From positions 30,322,252-30,386,251 of the forward strand of contig NC_091219.1 of assembly GCF_040958095.1 (NCBI RefSeq): DNA of 64,000 bases. The letters are read 5' to 3'. The notes under the pieces were generated by a model. That model worked only from the letters and a program-made list of their open reading frames with translations. It was not told the DNA's origin and ran no database searches. Each line of letters begins with the position of its first letter. Within the stretch, counting starts at the first letter, position 1. Made by a program: the position numbers and the translations under genes. Source of the stretch: Procambarus clarkii. Taxonomy: Eukaryota > Arthropoda > Malacostraca > Decapoda > Cambaridae. This document shows, piece after piece, positions 20,421-30,745 of the stretch.

Positions 20421-20970
20421 ACGAGAAACTTCAGTCAGAAAGGACTGAACTATCATCAAACTAATGATGAGGGCAGATTATGCTTTAATGACTGACCAGG
20501 GACGCATAGAGCAGCTGCAGGAGTCCAAATCCTTGGCACTTCTCATCCACTAGGTCGTGGAGCTTCTAGGGGCCTTAGAAGGAGGTCATCAGAGTAGCTT
20601 AAACAAAATTCACATCGATATAGAATTTATATTTGATGTGTACGGCCATGAAAGCAGTTGGAATCCAAGTAATCCATGCAACATAAAAAGGCTCACAATA
20701 GTATTGTCAGTATCGGCAAAGTTATTATAGGGTGGAAGGGTCTGAAGGTGTGAACGTAAAGGCACTTGTACTTAACAGTCAGTTTATTCATAAAACTTAA
20801 TACTAACAGTACATGACAAGAACAATCTAACGTTACGGTAAGGCAGCTTAACGAGGCTGCAGCAAGTAGCAATAACATACAAGGAAAATCACGGCCCTCG
20901 TTGGTGCCAGATGCAAATCTGGAGTCAGTGAGGGTAATTACAGTTGCAACAATGCACAACCCCACATTGG
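20421..20970. other. Intron stretch, no gene seen
   Basis: Probably old repeat sequence. No element could be named with confidence. Confidence 0.45.
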
Positions 20971-21503
20971 ACCAGATGGGAGTCTGAACTCCCAGAACCC
21001 TATCAACCAGGTAAGCTCTGGGAGCCTCTGGGTCTCACCCAGAAAAATGGCGTTTCATTACATTCAACGCTGGTTTTTTATATCCAGCCTATAAGCTTAG
21101 GTTTTATAGCTAGCACAGGAGGTCTGACACTCCCTTCTTCCCCCCTCTCTTAGGGAAGGTGGGGGGGGGGGGGGGAGGAGCTTAGCAGACAGCGGCGTCA
21201 TGGCTGTGGTGGCGTCAGGCTTGTTTGCTTATTTTTTTTTAAATTCCTACCTTTCTGGGTGCCTGACTTGGTAGAATGCAGATGTAGACTGCTTCCAACT
21301 ACATCGGGGTGTCTGTAGGCCAGTGCTCTTGTGTGTCTCTGAGGGGGCCAGGTTCTGGCTCTTTTCCCCAGTAGGCCTAGAACTCCATCGATTGACTGTT
21401 TCCACGGTTTAATATATATACACATCAGCCCGGTATAGCTCTGGGGGAGCCTTCGGTTCTCACTCAGAAAATGGCGTTTCATTTCATTTAACGGTGTTTT
21501 TTT
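20971..21503 (+). mobile_element. DIRS-D solo terminal region
   Basis: Two direct copies of the DIRS terminal motif (21004-21086 and 21426-21500) each run AGCTCTGGG..., CACCCAGAAAA, TGGCGTTTCATT, to AACG. Between them lies the 'GGGGGCCAGGTTCTGGCTC' block also seen at 2720 and 27540. There is no coding part. A 19-base G run sits near 21160. The first ~30 bp (20972-21003) resemble the extreme 3' end of LINE-A at 40605. It ends ~80 bp before the exon at 21584. Confidence 0.65.
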
Positions 21504-21583
21504 TTTATCAAAGTGTTAACAGGTGTAGTTAATATGGTGTACCCTCAGTTTTTTTTTTACTTTGCTGCTTTTCACCTTTTCAG

Positions 21584-21724
21584 ACCCTGACTTGGATGCT
21601 TCTAAGAGGATAGCAGTTTTACAGTCCAGAATTCAGGAGCTGAAGAGGACATATATGCAAGTTAAAACTGAACTTGCCTCAGTTGAACGTAGAAGGAAAA
21701 AGCTTCGTCGGAAAGAACGTGAAA
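21584..21724 (+). CDS. ARID4-like gene, exon encoding the basic coiled coil
   Basis: A 141-bp exon with acceptor TTTTCACCTTTTCAG and donor GAAA|GTAAGA, phase 1 at both ends. It encodes 'DPDLDASKRIAVLQSRIQEL', then 'KRTYMQVKTELASVE', then 'RRRKKLRRKERE'. The heptad-like helix ending in a Lys/Arg-rich stretch resembles the extreme C-terminal coiled coil of ARID4A/ARID4B (RBBP1-type subunits of Sin3-HDAC complexes), which I recall as ending in a similar RRRK-L-KKKERE block. If right, the full protein would have Tudor, ARID and chromo-barrel domains encoded upstream of this window. Other coiled-coil nuclear proteins cannot be excluded. Reading through the donor would add 15 residues to a stop at 21769. 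Confidence 0.7.
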
Positions 21725-22089
21725 GTAAGATATCATCACACTCTTCATTGCTACATGTAGTTACAAGTTGACAGTTATGCTAATTATGGTTTCATATCTT
21801 CCTTCAACATTTTATTATAAATAGCTTTAAATCTTAAGTGGCTTTTGCACATAAATCTTCCTCATGAAGTTTAAGCCATTCTTAACCACTACTTTATTGG
21901 TAAAATATTTCAGCCTTCTACATTTTTTCTTATGAATTTTAGAACTATGTCATTTTTTTTGTTCTTTTATAGTTTAAAATATTCTTACATGTCTGTGTTA
22001 TATACAGTAATTTACACGTTAAATGACTAATATGGTAGCAGACTAACAGAGTGGGAGACATGGCTACATGTCTCCCACTCTGCATACAT
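21725..22089. other. Intron sequence, no gene seen
   Basis: T-rich intron with no recognised repeat apart from a short inverted phrase GAGTGGGAGACATG / CATGTCTCCCACTC at 22048-22082. Confidence 0.55.
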
Positions 22090-22260
22090 ACAGAGCAGAC
22101 ATGGCAACAGTAGAGGACGTTATTGATCTGAACAATGTGATGAATTCAGCAGCAGAAACTCGAGCTGTTATAATGGGAGACATTAATCACGAGACAATAG
22201 GTTGGGCGAATCTTGCATCACAAGTGGAAGGAGAATAATTTCTTGACCTGGTCTTATTGT
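22090..22260 (+). mobile_element. LINE-C endonuclease fragment
   Basis: Encodes 'AVIMGDINHETIGWANL' followed by 'EGE*FLDLV'. 'GDxNH' is the conserved metal-binding block of APE-type LINE endonucleases. It is a short isolated piece. Confidence 0.7.
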
Positions 22261-23034
22261 TTTCCTTTCATCCTATGTTTACTTTTCATTCTATTTTTAC
22301 TTTTTTTTCTGCTGGGAGCCCCTTTGGCTCCCTGGAGCTATCCAGGCTGAATGGATACGTATAAATTTCTGGCATCATTCAAAGTGCTTGGATTTCTTGC
22401 CTAGCGGGGACCACGAGCCAGAACCTGGCCCCCTCAGAGAGGCATGAGGAGCAATGGCCTGCAGAAACCCCCGTGTGGTTGGGAGCATTCTATGTCTGCC
22501 ATCGACTGGGTAGGTACCCAGAAAGGTAGGCACCCCAAAACAAACCCCCCTATTCTGGTTAAAATAGGGTTACCGAAAGCCGAACGAGTGGACAGAACTC
22601 CCCAAATAAAATTATCTAACTAGCATGACGTCATCACTTTTCATTGCATATTTCCGTATTTCCTACCTTCATATTACACATTGTTGTGTATCGTAGTATG
22701 TGCATATTGGCTATATGTGCTGATGTTGGTGCTTGGTTGGACTATGTACATGTTCCGTTACCTGATGTTGGACTGCCCTTGTGTTAAGTTATAGAACTGA
22801 GTTCTTTCATCTTTTCCTTGTATGCACTGCCAGCTTCTATGTTACAATGTTTGCAAGTGGATGTAGATTTCCAATCATCCACTCCTGCCCCTACAGTTCC
22901 TTTTCATTGGGACAGGGGGAGCTAGGATAACTGCCTTGGCTACGGCCTTTTGTTTGTGTTCTTTTTCCAGAAAGTACATTTTGTTTTAGTGCGGTACACG
23001 TCCTGAGTAGTTCTCCTCATATATTACGTCTCAT

Positions 23035-23866
23035 GATGCCTCGGCGACATGTGCACTGTTCTCCCCTGCTGGAGCTGGTTGCGCTGCTCCTGCGGGTTGT
23101 GGGGTCGCTGTTTTTCACTTCGTGTCTCGCGATTCGGCTCTTGGTGCTCGTTTCCTCATTGGCCCCTGCCTGGGCCCTGGTTCTTGAGTTTATGTCGCTA
23201 TTTTGTCCTTGCTGTTTGCGGAGTCTGCAGTTCGGCAGTTTTTGCAAGCAGCTTTTTCTTGTTGTCATCCGTTATCGGACTTGTTGGTTCTTTAGTAGGG
23301 TCCGGGGGTGGGGGGGGGTTCCTCCTGGAAGGGGAGTTTCTGCTTGCCCGGGTTAGTTCTTTCCCGGCTCGCCAGGTTTGGGTTCCTGGTTTCCTGGCGG
23401 ATGTTCCATCTGGTTCTTTGTCAGCCTTATTATCAGGTGCTGCTTGCTAAGTGTTCGCACACAGGGGTTTTCCCACGGCTCAGCCTCTTTCAAATGATCG
23501 GTCCAGTCAGTAAAGGGGCTGGTTCGGTCTTCTCTTTGTGTCTTCAAGTCTGGTACTTCTGACTCGAGTCTCTCACCATCTTTTTGGTGATCAGGTGACT
23601 TTGTCGATAGTGTCCCTCCTGTGTGCTTCGTCTCGGTGGCAGTATGGGGTTTTGCTGGTGGTCTTTCCTTTTCTTTTTGTCTCTTCGTAAGTATCTTGCA
23701 TTTTTGTTGACGTGGTCTTATCCTTTTCTCGTAGAGGTTGGGGACTATCGTTTTGACACATACTGTCGCATTGTATTACGAGGCATTGGCGGAGCTGCTG
23801 CAGCTTGCTTTTATTATTGATGTTACTTCTGTATTGTTTTGCAAGATGTCTCGGGCATTGTTTCAC
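23035..23866 (+). pseudogene. DIRS-E gag-like, RT-tail and recombinase N-terminal remnants
   Basis: 23040-23330 resembles the gag-like part of DIRS-B. At 23340-23430 it jumps to the end of the RT ('SFPARQVWVPGFLADVPSGSL', a shifted form of the LVEFGFLVNW block). From about 23540 it follows the recombinase N-terminal region seen in DIRS-A at 1235-1560. A deletion of the RT core therefore lies near 23340. Confidence 0.65.
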
Positions 23867-25874
23867 CTAACGATATGATAAAGGCACAAAAAAATTTATA
23901 CCAAAACAGAGAAGCAGAACTAGGAAACAGGATTGGTTCAACAGAAAGTGGGAGAGGGCCAGAGACCAAAAGGCACAAAAATAGAATCAATACAGGAAGA
24001 GGCCAAACCCCCAAACATACCAGCGATACAAAGATGTGAGAAACAACTACACGACAGTGAGGAGAGAGGCAGAAAGAAATTTTGAAAAAGGGATTGCAGA
24101 CAAATGTAAAACAGAACCAGGTCTATTCTATAAATTCATAAACAACAAATTGCAGGTAAAGGATGATATACAGAGGTTGAAAATGGAAAATAGATTCACA
24201 GAAAATGAAAAGGAAATGTGTGAAACATTAAACGAAAAGTTCCAAAGTGTGTTTGTACAAAATGAAATCTTAAGGGAACCAGATACAATAAGAATTCCAG
24301 AGAACAACATAGAGCACATAGAGGTGTCTAGAGACGAAGTGGAAAAAATGCTCAAGGAGCTAAATAAGAACAAAGCAGTTGGTCCAGATGGAGTTTCACC
24401 ATGGATTCTGAGAGAATGTGCACCTGAGCTCAGCATTCCTCTTCAACTGATTTTTCAGGCATCCCTCTTTACAGGAGTTGTAGCTGATGTGTGGAAAAAG
24501 GCTAACAGTTCCAATCTACAAAAGTGGAAGCAGGGAAGACCCCCTTAATTATAGACCGGTATCATTGACCATCATAGTCAAAATATTGGAAAAATTAATT
24601 AAAACTAAATGGGTAGAACACCTGGAGAGAAATGATATAATATCAGACAGACAGTATGGTTTTCGATCTGGAAGATCCTGTGTATCGAATTTACTCAGTT
24701 TCTATGATCGAGCAACAGAGATATTACAGGAAAGAGATGGTTGGGTTGACTGCATCTATCTGGACCTAAAAAAGGCTTTCGACAGAGTTCCACATAAGAG
24801 GTTGTTCGGGAAATTGGAAAATATTGGAGGGCTGACAGGTAAGCTTCTAACATGGATGAAAAATTTTCTGACTGATAGAAAAATGAGGGCAGTAATCAGA
24901 GGCAATGTATCGGACTGGAGAAATGTCACAAGTGGAGTACCACAGGGTTCAGTTCTTGCACCAGTGATGTTTATTGTCTACATAAATGATCTACCAGTTG
25001 GTATACAGAATTATATGAACATGTTTGCTGATGATGCTAAGATAATAGGAAGGATAAGAAACTTAGATGATTGTCATGCCCTTCAAGATGACCTGGACAA
25101 AATAAGTATATGGAGCACCACTTGGCAAATGGAATTTAATGTTAATAAATGCCATGTTATGGAATGTGGAAGAGGAGAACATAGACCCCACACAACCTAT
25201 ATATTATGTGAGAAATCTTTAAAGAATTCTGATAAAGAAAGAGATCTAGGGGTGGTTCTAGATAGAAAACTATCACCTGAGGACCACATAAAGAATATTG
25301 TGCGAGGAGCTTAAGCCACGCTTTCTAACTTCAGAATTGCTTTTAAATACATGGATGGTGATATACTAAAGAAATTGTTCACGACTTTTGTTAGGCCAAA
25401 GCTAGAATATGCAGTGGTTGTGTGGTGCTCATATCTTAAGAAGCACATCAACAAACTGGAAAAGGTGCAAAGACATGCTATTAAGTGGCTCCCAGAACTG
25501 AAGGGCAAGAGCTACGAGGAGAGGTTAGAAGCATTAAATATGCCAAAACTGGAAGACAGAAGAAAAAGAGGTGATATGATCACTACATACAAAATAGTAA
25601 CAGGAATTGATAAAATTGATAAGGAAGATTTCCTGAGACCTGGAACTTCAAGAACAAGAGGTCATAGATATAAACTAGCTAAACACAGATGCCGAAGAAA
25701 TATAAGAAAATTCACTTTCGCAAACAGAGTGGTAGACGGTTGGAACAAGTTAGGTGAGAAGGTGGTGGAGGCCAAGATCGTCAGTAGTTTCAAAGCATTA
25801 TATGACAAAGAGTGCTGGGAAGATGGGACACCACGAGCGTAGCTCTCATCCTGTAACTACACTTAGGTAATTAC
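23867..25874 (+). pseudogene. LINE-A, 5'-truncated copy with nearly intact RT
   Basis: Inserted within DIRS-E: DIRS sequence before 23867 resumes at 25875. It encodes the reverse transcriptase in three consecutive open stretches (24036-24548, 24487-25314, 25351-25842) separated by one frameshift near 24540 and one stop at 25312. RT blocks in order are 'NKNKAVGPDGVSPWILREC', 'NYRPVSLT', 'YGFRSGRSCVSNLLSFYD', 'YLDLKKAFDRVPHKRL', 'TSGVPQGSVLAPVMF' and 'MFADDAKIIGR' with the catalytic FADD at about 25026. The C-terminal 'RPKLEYAVVVW' domain follows. It lacks the endonuclease. The tail is CTACACTTAGGTAATTAC. It is among the least damaged copies in the window, so probably young. Confidence 0.92.
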
Positions 25875-26560
25875 CTTCGGCCTGCTCATGCACCACCTAA
25901 CCATCCTGGTCTTTGGACAGTGCTCTTGTTTCTGTCTTGGCCTTGGTTTGTTGTGGCTCCTTTGGTTCAGGATTGTTTTTCCAAGGCTCTTTTCTTGTTG
26001 GCTTTGGCCTCTGGGGGTCAGGTTGGGAAGCTTCATGCTCTCCTCCGGAGCTGGGGTTTCTGCTCTTTTGGTCGTAGTGATAGGTTTGTTCGTTGCAGCC
26101 ATCTCCTTTTTTTGGCGAAGAATGAAACTGCTGCTTTCCGGAGGTGTCCTTGGGTTGTTGATGCTTGGTTGATCAGGCCAGGGGTGTATCATGTGTTATT
26201 CCGGTTGAGGCTCTCCGCCGTTGTTTGCACTCCACGCCTCTGTGGCTGGGGACATACTTTGGGTTGATCCCTTCTTCCCTGTTTTCGATTTCGGGTCTCT
26301 CAGGGCGTCTGCAGGGTTATTCGGTCTAGCTAGCCTGCAGTCTATCCCCGTGCCCATGACGTTCGTAAGTTTTATGTGCTTGCTGCCTTCTTTGGTAACA
26401 TGTCCTGGGCTGATATTCAGGCACGGGGTTTTTGGCGGTCGAACAGGGTCTTACTTCTGCACGCTACCTCGTGAATGTTTCTGAGCTTAGTCAGGCCTGT
26501 GTCGCGTTGGATCGGCAGTTGCAGCTCGTTGTCTCAACTTCGAGTTGAAATGTGAGCACC
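25875..26560 (+). pseudogene. DIRS-E tyrosine recombinase, catalytic part
   Basis: Continues the DIRS-E recombinase after the LINE insertion. It encodes 'AAFRRCPWVVDAWLIRPGVYHVL' in overlapping pieces, then 'PRAHDVRKF' near 26355-26380 carrying the H-x-x-R box, 'FFGNMSWADIQARGFW', and, after a one-base shift, 'RYLVNVS' with the likely nucleophilic tyrosine near 26470. The catalytic residues thus survive better than in DIRS-A, but frameshifts make it non-functional. It is followed by the inverted terminal motif. Confidence 0.8.
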
Positions 26561-26604
26561 AGCCGCCTCATTGGTAAGTACCTTTGTTTTCATCTTTGGT
26601 GTAG

Positions 26605-26740
26605 TAGCTCTGGGGGAGCTCTGAGGGAGCCAAAGGGGTTCTCACCAGAAAACCAGCGTTGAATGTAATGAAACACCATTTTCTGGGTGAGTTCCAGAGG
26701 CTCCCCGGCAACCCTCCCTCCTTCCGGTTGGCGTTTTTTT
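26605..26740 (-). repeat. DIRS-E inverted terminal motif
   Basis: Carries CCAGCGTTGAATGTAATG, then AAACACCATTTTCTGGGTGAG shortened by one base at the edge, then GAGGCTCCCCGGCAACC. It is the inverted form of the motif at 27620-27690 and pairs with it across the non-coding end. Confidence 0.75.
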
Positions 26741-26835
26741 TCACATGTTTTTGACATCCAGCCTCAGAACTGCAGGGTGGATCGCTGGTGCAGAGGTCTG
26801 GGGCTCTTCCCTTCCCCTCCCAGGCAGGGGGGAGC

Positions 26836-27285
26836 TGCAGACATATTACCTATTATTACCTAAGTGTAGTTACAGGATGAGAGCTACGCTTGTGGTGTCC
26901 CGTCTTCCCAGCACTCTTTGTCATATAATGCTTTGAAACTACTGACGGTCTTGGCCTCCACCACCTTCTCACCTAACTTGTTCCAACCGTCTACCACTCT
27001 GTTTGCGAAAGTGAATTTTCTTATATTTCTTCTGCATCTGTGTTTAGCTAGTTTAATTCTATGATCTCTTGTTCTTAAAGTTCCAGGTCTCGGGAAATCT
27101 TCCCTATCGATTTTATCAATTCCTGTTACTATTTTGTATGTAGTGATCATATCGCCTCTTTTTCTTGTCTTCTAGTCTTGGCATATTTAATGCCTCTAAC
27201 CTCTCCTCATAGCTCTTGCCCTTCAGTTCTGGGAGTCACTTAGTAGCGTGTCTTTGCACCTTTTCCAGTTTGTGCTCGCCTAATT
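26836..27285 (-). mobile_element. LINE-A 3'-end fragment nested in DIRS-E
   Basis: Minus strand encodes the LINE-A C-terminal protein, 'ITTYKIVTGIDKIDREDFPR', 'RCRRNIRKFTFANRVVDG' and 'SSFKALYDKECWEDG', nearly identical to 25570-25840. The 3' end is at 26850-26870. At about 27275 it passes into the 'CCTAATTGTGCTTGCGGGGG' phrase of LINE-C 3' ends. Confidence 0.9.
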
Positions 27286-27699
27286 GTGCTTGCGGGGGTT
27301 GAGCTCTGGCTCTTTGGTCCCGACATGTGGCACGGCTCGTGTGACGTCATGCTCATTTGCTCGTTTTCATTTGAGGAGTTCTGCCCACTTGTTTGTCTAT
27401 TTTAGTTGTTTTCACAAGAATAGGAGTTTGTTTTGAGGCACTTTGTTTTCTGGGTGCCTATCCCAATTGATGTCAGTTATAGAATGCCCCAAATCCCATG
27501 TGTAAATCTATAGGCCATTGCTCCTCGTGCCTCTCTGAGGGGGCCAGGTTCTGGCTCGTGGTCCCCGTAGGCCTAGAACTTCATTCACACTGATGCCAAA
27601 GTTTAGGGACATAAATAGTCTGGATAGCTCCAGGGAGCCACCGGGACTCGCCCAGAAAATGACATTTCATTACATCAAACGCTGGGTTTTTTCATCTTG

Positions 27700-27810
27700 C
27701 ATTTCATCTAATTCTTATCTTTCATCATATTATCTTTGTCTTTCTCTTTCGTTCCATCTTTCATCTCACTCACTTTGCTTATATTATCTATCTCTTCTAT
27801 TCTTTTTCCA
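27700..27810. other. Pyrimidine-rich low-complexity stretch
   Basis: TCTTTCATC/TATC-rich sequence without coding features, between the DIRS-E end and a Penelope-like tail. Confidence 0.6.
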
Positions 27811-27910
27811 TTACACAACTTGATAATGGTCCAAGATGGACTGAAATTTCGTCATTTCTTAATTTTTTGTGTGGGGTTTGGACATCATATCTTCAACCAC
27901 ATTATTGTGA
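27811..27910 (-). mobile_element. Penelope-like element tail fragment
   Basis: On the + strand it reads TTGATAATGGTCCAAGATGG, then GACTGAAATTTCGTC, then ACATTATTGTGACTGAC. It matches 44945-45055 (GAGAATGGT, GGACGGACCGAAATGTCG, GTTATTGTGACTC), which adjoins a minus-strand Penelope-like RT fragment. Confidence 0.6.
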
Positions 27911-27939
27911 CTGACTTTAAGGATAAATAAATGACTTTT

Positions 27940-28480
27940 AGAATTCAGTTCAAAGAAGTGTAAGGTAATGAAGCTATGAAATTGATATTGAGAAGTTGTA
28001 AGAAACTACACCGTGAGTTGAGGCAACTGCTAGAATTAATAAGACAAATATTTGGGAGTTGATATAATCCTAACACTAACCACAAAAACTCTCAAACAGA
28101 ATATCATCAGAGGTATATGGGAAATTGACGAACATAAGACATTATTTAAAAGCCTGTGCAGTGACCGGTAGTCACCGTAAAACCATATTCAGGGCCTACC
28201 TGAGACCGTTAATGTCTCGGGTAATATAAATTACCCGAGTAGTGTAAAAATATACTTACACCACTGGCATAGTGAAGCACAATAAGTTTGAGAAAGTACA
28301 AAGCTTTGATTCTATTGTAGTACTAGATTTGAGATGGCTCAGAATAAGGATTGGGAGAACCTCTCCACCTTAGAGGAGAGAAGAAACAAGAGGAGCCTTG
28401 ATCACTACAGTCAGTATGCTGAGGGAAATTGATGAGGTGGACAAGGACAGTCTATTTAAATTATTACATTAATACATATA
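27940..28480 (+). mobile_element. Decayed LINE RT C-terminal fragment
   Basis: Contains the LINE C-terminal pattern in broken form: 'AYLRPLMSR' (28195), 'KFEKVQSFDSI' (28285), 'EERRNKRSLDHYS'-like and 'REIDEVDKDSLFKL' (28425-28465). Many stops make it an old copy, not closely related to LINE-A. Confidence 0.55.
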
Positions 28481-28609
28481 ACGTTTAGAGCAAATTATAT
28501 TCACAGTTTTTGTTCAGTACCTAGAATATTTCCAGGATGCACTTGCTTGATTTTCTCCTGTGTTCTCCAGCAATTCTTTAATTTTATTTTGTTTGTTTTT
28601 ATCCAACAG

Positions 28610-28635
28610 AAGAAACGAAGACTGAACCTACTTAA
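28610..28635 (+). CDS. Candidate terminal coding exon of the ARID4-like gene
   Basis: A strong acceptor (TTTGTTTTTATCCAACAG, ending at 28609) precedes AAGAAACG. Joined in phase 1 to the exon ending at 21724 it adds 'KETKTEPT' and a TAA stop at 28633-28635. The short acidic/basic tail is plausible for a C-terminus, but the coding part is too short to prove anything. Support comes from the acceptor strength, the phase match and about 1.6 kb of repeat-free sequence behind it. Confidence 0.45.
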
Positions 28636-30290
28636 CAAGATGTGGGTATGATAGTGTGCAGTCATCTGTGATTTATAGTGGTCAGCAGTGTTTGCTGTAA
28701 GTGGATGGATGGATCTCAGTAGTCTTGTGTAAGCATTGCTCAGTGACTTGTTAGCCTTTAAGGTAACATTCAGATAAGTTTTATTTGTAAAAAATTTCAT
28801 CAAGCTATGTAATTTTTTTAACTTAGTCTTATGTTCATGTTTTATGTTTAAAATGAATTTTAACTTACAATTGTTGTGTATCAGCAATGATAAGGCTAAT
28901 TGAGTGCCTTGGTGTTTGTGTTTGGGTTCTCAAAGCTAAATAAACTGATATGGTTATTAAAAAGGCTGAGCTTGTTTACTGTGAATAAGAGCTTTAATAT
29001 GAAGAGATTTATGTGGGCCATAAGCAGTGATAAGCTTGTGTACAGTTCAGGCAGGTAATACTTTTGATTGTTCTCTTGTCCAAAGCTGAAGCTTGAATAT
29101 AAAGGTGAATGATTTGCCTTGCTCGCTGATTTACTGTTAAAAGTTGGAATTTAGACCACAGTTGTGTACAGATGTATAAGTGTACATAAGACACACTCGT
29201 GATACTTAAAATACTTTTTTATTGTTATCTTTTATAGGGTAGTGTACCAGAAACTTCAGTTCTTTTTAGTATTGTAAAACTAATTTTAAAAGAATGCCTT
29301 TGAGAGAATTATGTATATTGTGAGTAATAAGTGAATGGATGAATGGTGTTTGAAAGGAAGAGTAGTGTGTTATATCAAACAACAAAGTATTTATGAAAAT
29401 TTGTAATATTTTTTATACGGACTTTAAACATTTTTTACTCAATATCTTCCTTATTCTCAAATAGACAAGATGTCTCCTGTGAAGTACAAGTTGTACATGG
29501 GTATTTGCATGAACCAGGTCAAATATGTTTATCTGTAAACCTTACCATGTTTACTCATGTCAGCTCTAATTTGACTTGTTGGTCAATGTTTATCTTCAGC
29601 ACATTACTATTTCAGAGTAATTTATTTATGGATGATTGAAGCCTTAAGTTCTGCAGATTTTTAGATCTTAATGTTAGCTAATCAGAGTACAGCTTTACAT
29701 GCTCAAAATTAACCTTTCATCCTCCATGCTAAACTCTGATTCCTAACTCGGTGTTTTGGCTTGGTTTGATAGCAGAATATCCATGCTGTTTCTTTTAAAC
29801 TTTAATAGAGTGGCATAATCATAGAATTACAGTGATTTACATAATTAAAAAAAATTTAGTTTTAGGAATAAGTAGGTCATTTGCTTCACTTAACAATAGT
29901 AGTGTATTTGTCCTCAGTGATGCCAAGGCTTAATAAATTATTGTTAACACCAGTATACCTTGACAAGAGGTTCTCCTTGCCATAGCAATACCTTGTCATA
30001 CCATAACTCAAGGATAGTGCTCTACATATCTATTCACTGCAATACAGTAGCTCTGAAGAAAGTAAGGGAAGTTAATCATTTTGCTAGAAGGACATTGTAA
30101 TTCAGTGGTCAAGCCTGTTTTGTTAAGTTTTACTAGTTCTCTAAAGCTAATCTTCTTTTTGGTTGTATGGGTTTAGGAGAGGGGTGCATATGATGTGTTT
30201 TGTGATGGCAGTACATATTTTGGGTTATATATGTGGTTGGAAGAAGGTGTAGAGTTTGAGTTGAGGGATTAATATTTATTGGGAACTGGC
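28636..30290 (+). other. Probable 3' UTR and downstream unique sequence
   Basis: Repeat-free AT-rich sequence following the proposed stop. An AATAAA at about 28937 is a candidate polyadenylation signal, and further AT-rich stretches follow. No coding sequence was found to 30290. The lack of transposons here contrasts with both sides and fits a transcribed 3' end. Confidence 0.45.
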
Positions 30291-30745
30291 AGGGAGGAGG
30301 GGATGCATTGTGTAATGAGAGGGCATTCCATAAGTGTGTGTGTGTGTGTGTGTGTGTGTGTAACTACACCCAAGTGTAGTTACAGGATGAGAGCTATGCT
30401 CGTGGTGTCCCAGTCTTCCCAGCACTGTCATATAACGCTTTGAAACTACTGACGGTCTTGGCCTCCCCCCACCTTCTCACCTAACTTGTTCCAACTGTCT
30501 ACCACTCTGTTTGCGAAAGTGAATTTTCTTATATTTCTTCGGCACCTGTGTTTAGCTAGTTTAACTCTTATGACCTCTTGTTCTTGAAGTTCCAGGTCTC
30601 AGGAAATCTTCCCTATCGATTTTATCAGTTTCTGTTAATATTTTGTACGTAGTGATCATATCAACCTCTTTTTCTTCTGTCTTCTAGTATTGGCATATTT
30701 AATGCCTCTAATCTCTTCTCGTAGTCTAGTTTAGTGCCTTCAGTC
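30291..30745 (-). mobile_element. LINE-A 3'-end fragment with (GT)n tail
   Basis: Minus-strand LINE-A 3' end (30366-30745) followed at low coordinates by a (GT)n tract at 30338-30361 and a 32-bp phrase, GATGCATTGTGTAATGAGAG and on. The same phrase occupies the same place beside the LINE-A fragment at 18035. Confidence 0.85.

Larger units (their letters stand above)
22310..27700 (+). mobile_element. DIRS-E with inverted ends and nested LINE-A sequences
   Basis: The left end (22312-22620) reads GGGAGCCCCTTTGGCTCCCT, GGACCACGAGCCAGAACCTG and CGAACGAGTGGACAGAACTC; these reappear in reverse complement at 27360-27640 (GAGTTCTGCCCACTTG, CAGGTTCTGGCTCGTGGTCC, AGCTCCAGGGAGCC). Between these inverted ends lie gag/RT and recombinase fragments in the expected order. 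Two LINE-A pieces interrupt it (23867-25874 and 26836-27285). The RT is largely deleted. This is the only DIRS here with both ends recognisable. Confidence 0.7.

Noticed and set aside
20610..20960. Possible LTR with a primer-binding site
   Set aside because: The TGGCACCAACGAGGG phrase on the minus strand hinted at this, but no second LTR, gag or pol sequence was found nearby.
28501..28887. 128-codon minus-strand open frame
   Set aside because: No recognisable domain, low-complexity residues, and it overlaps the proposed 3' end of the + strand gene.
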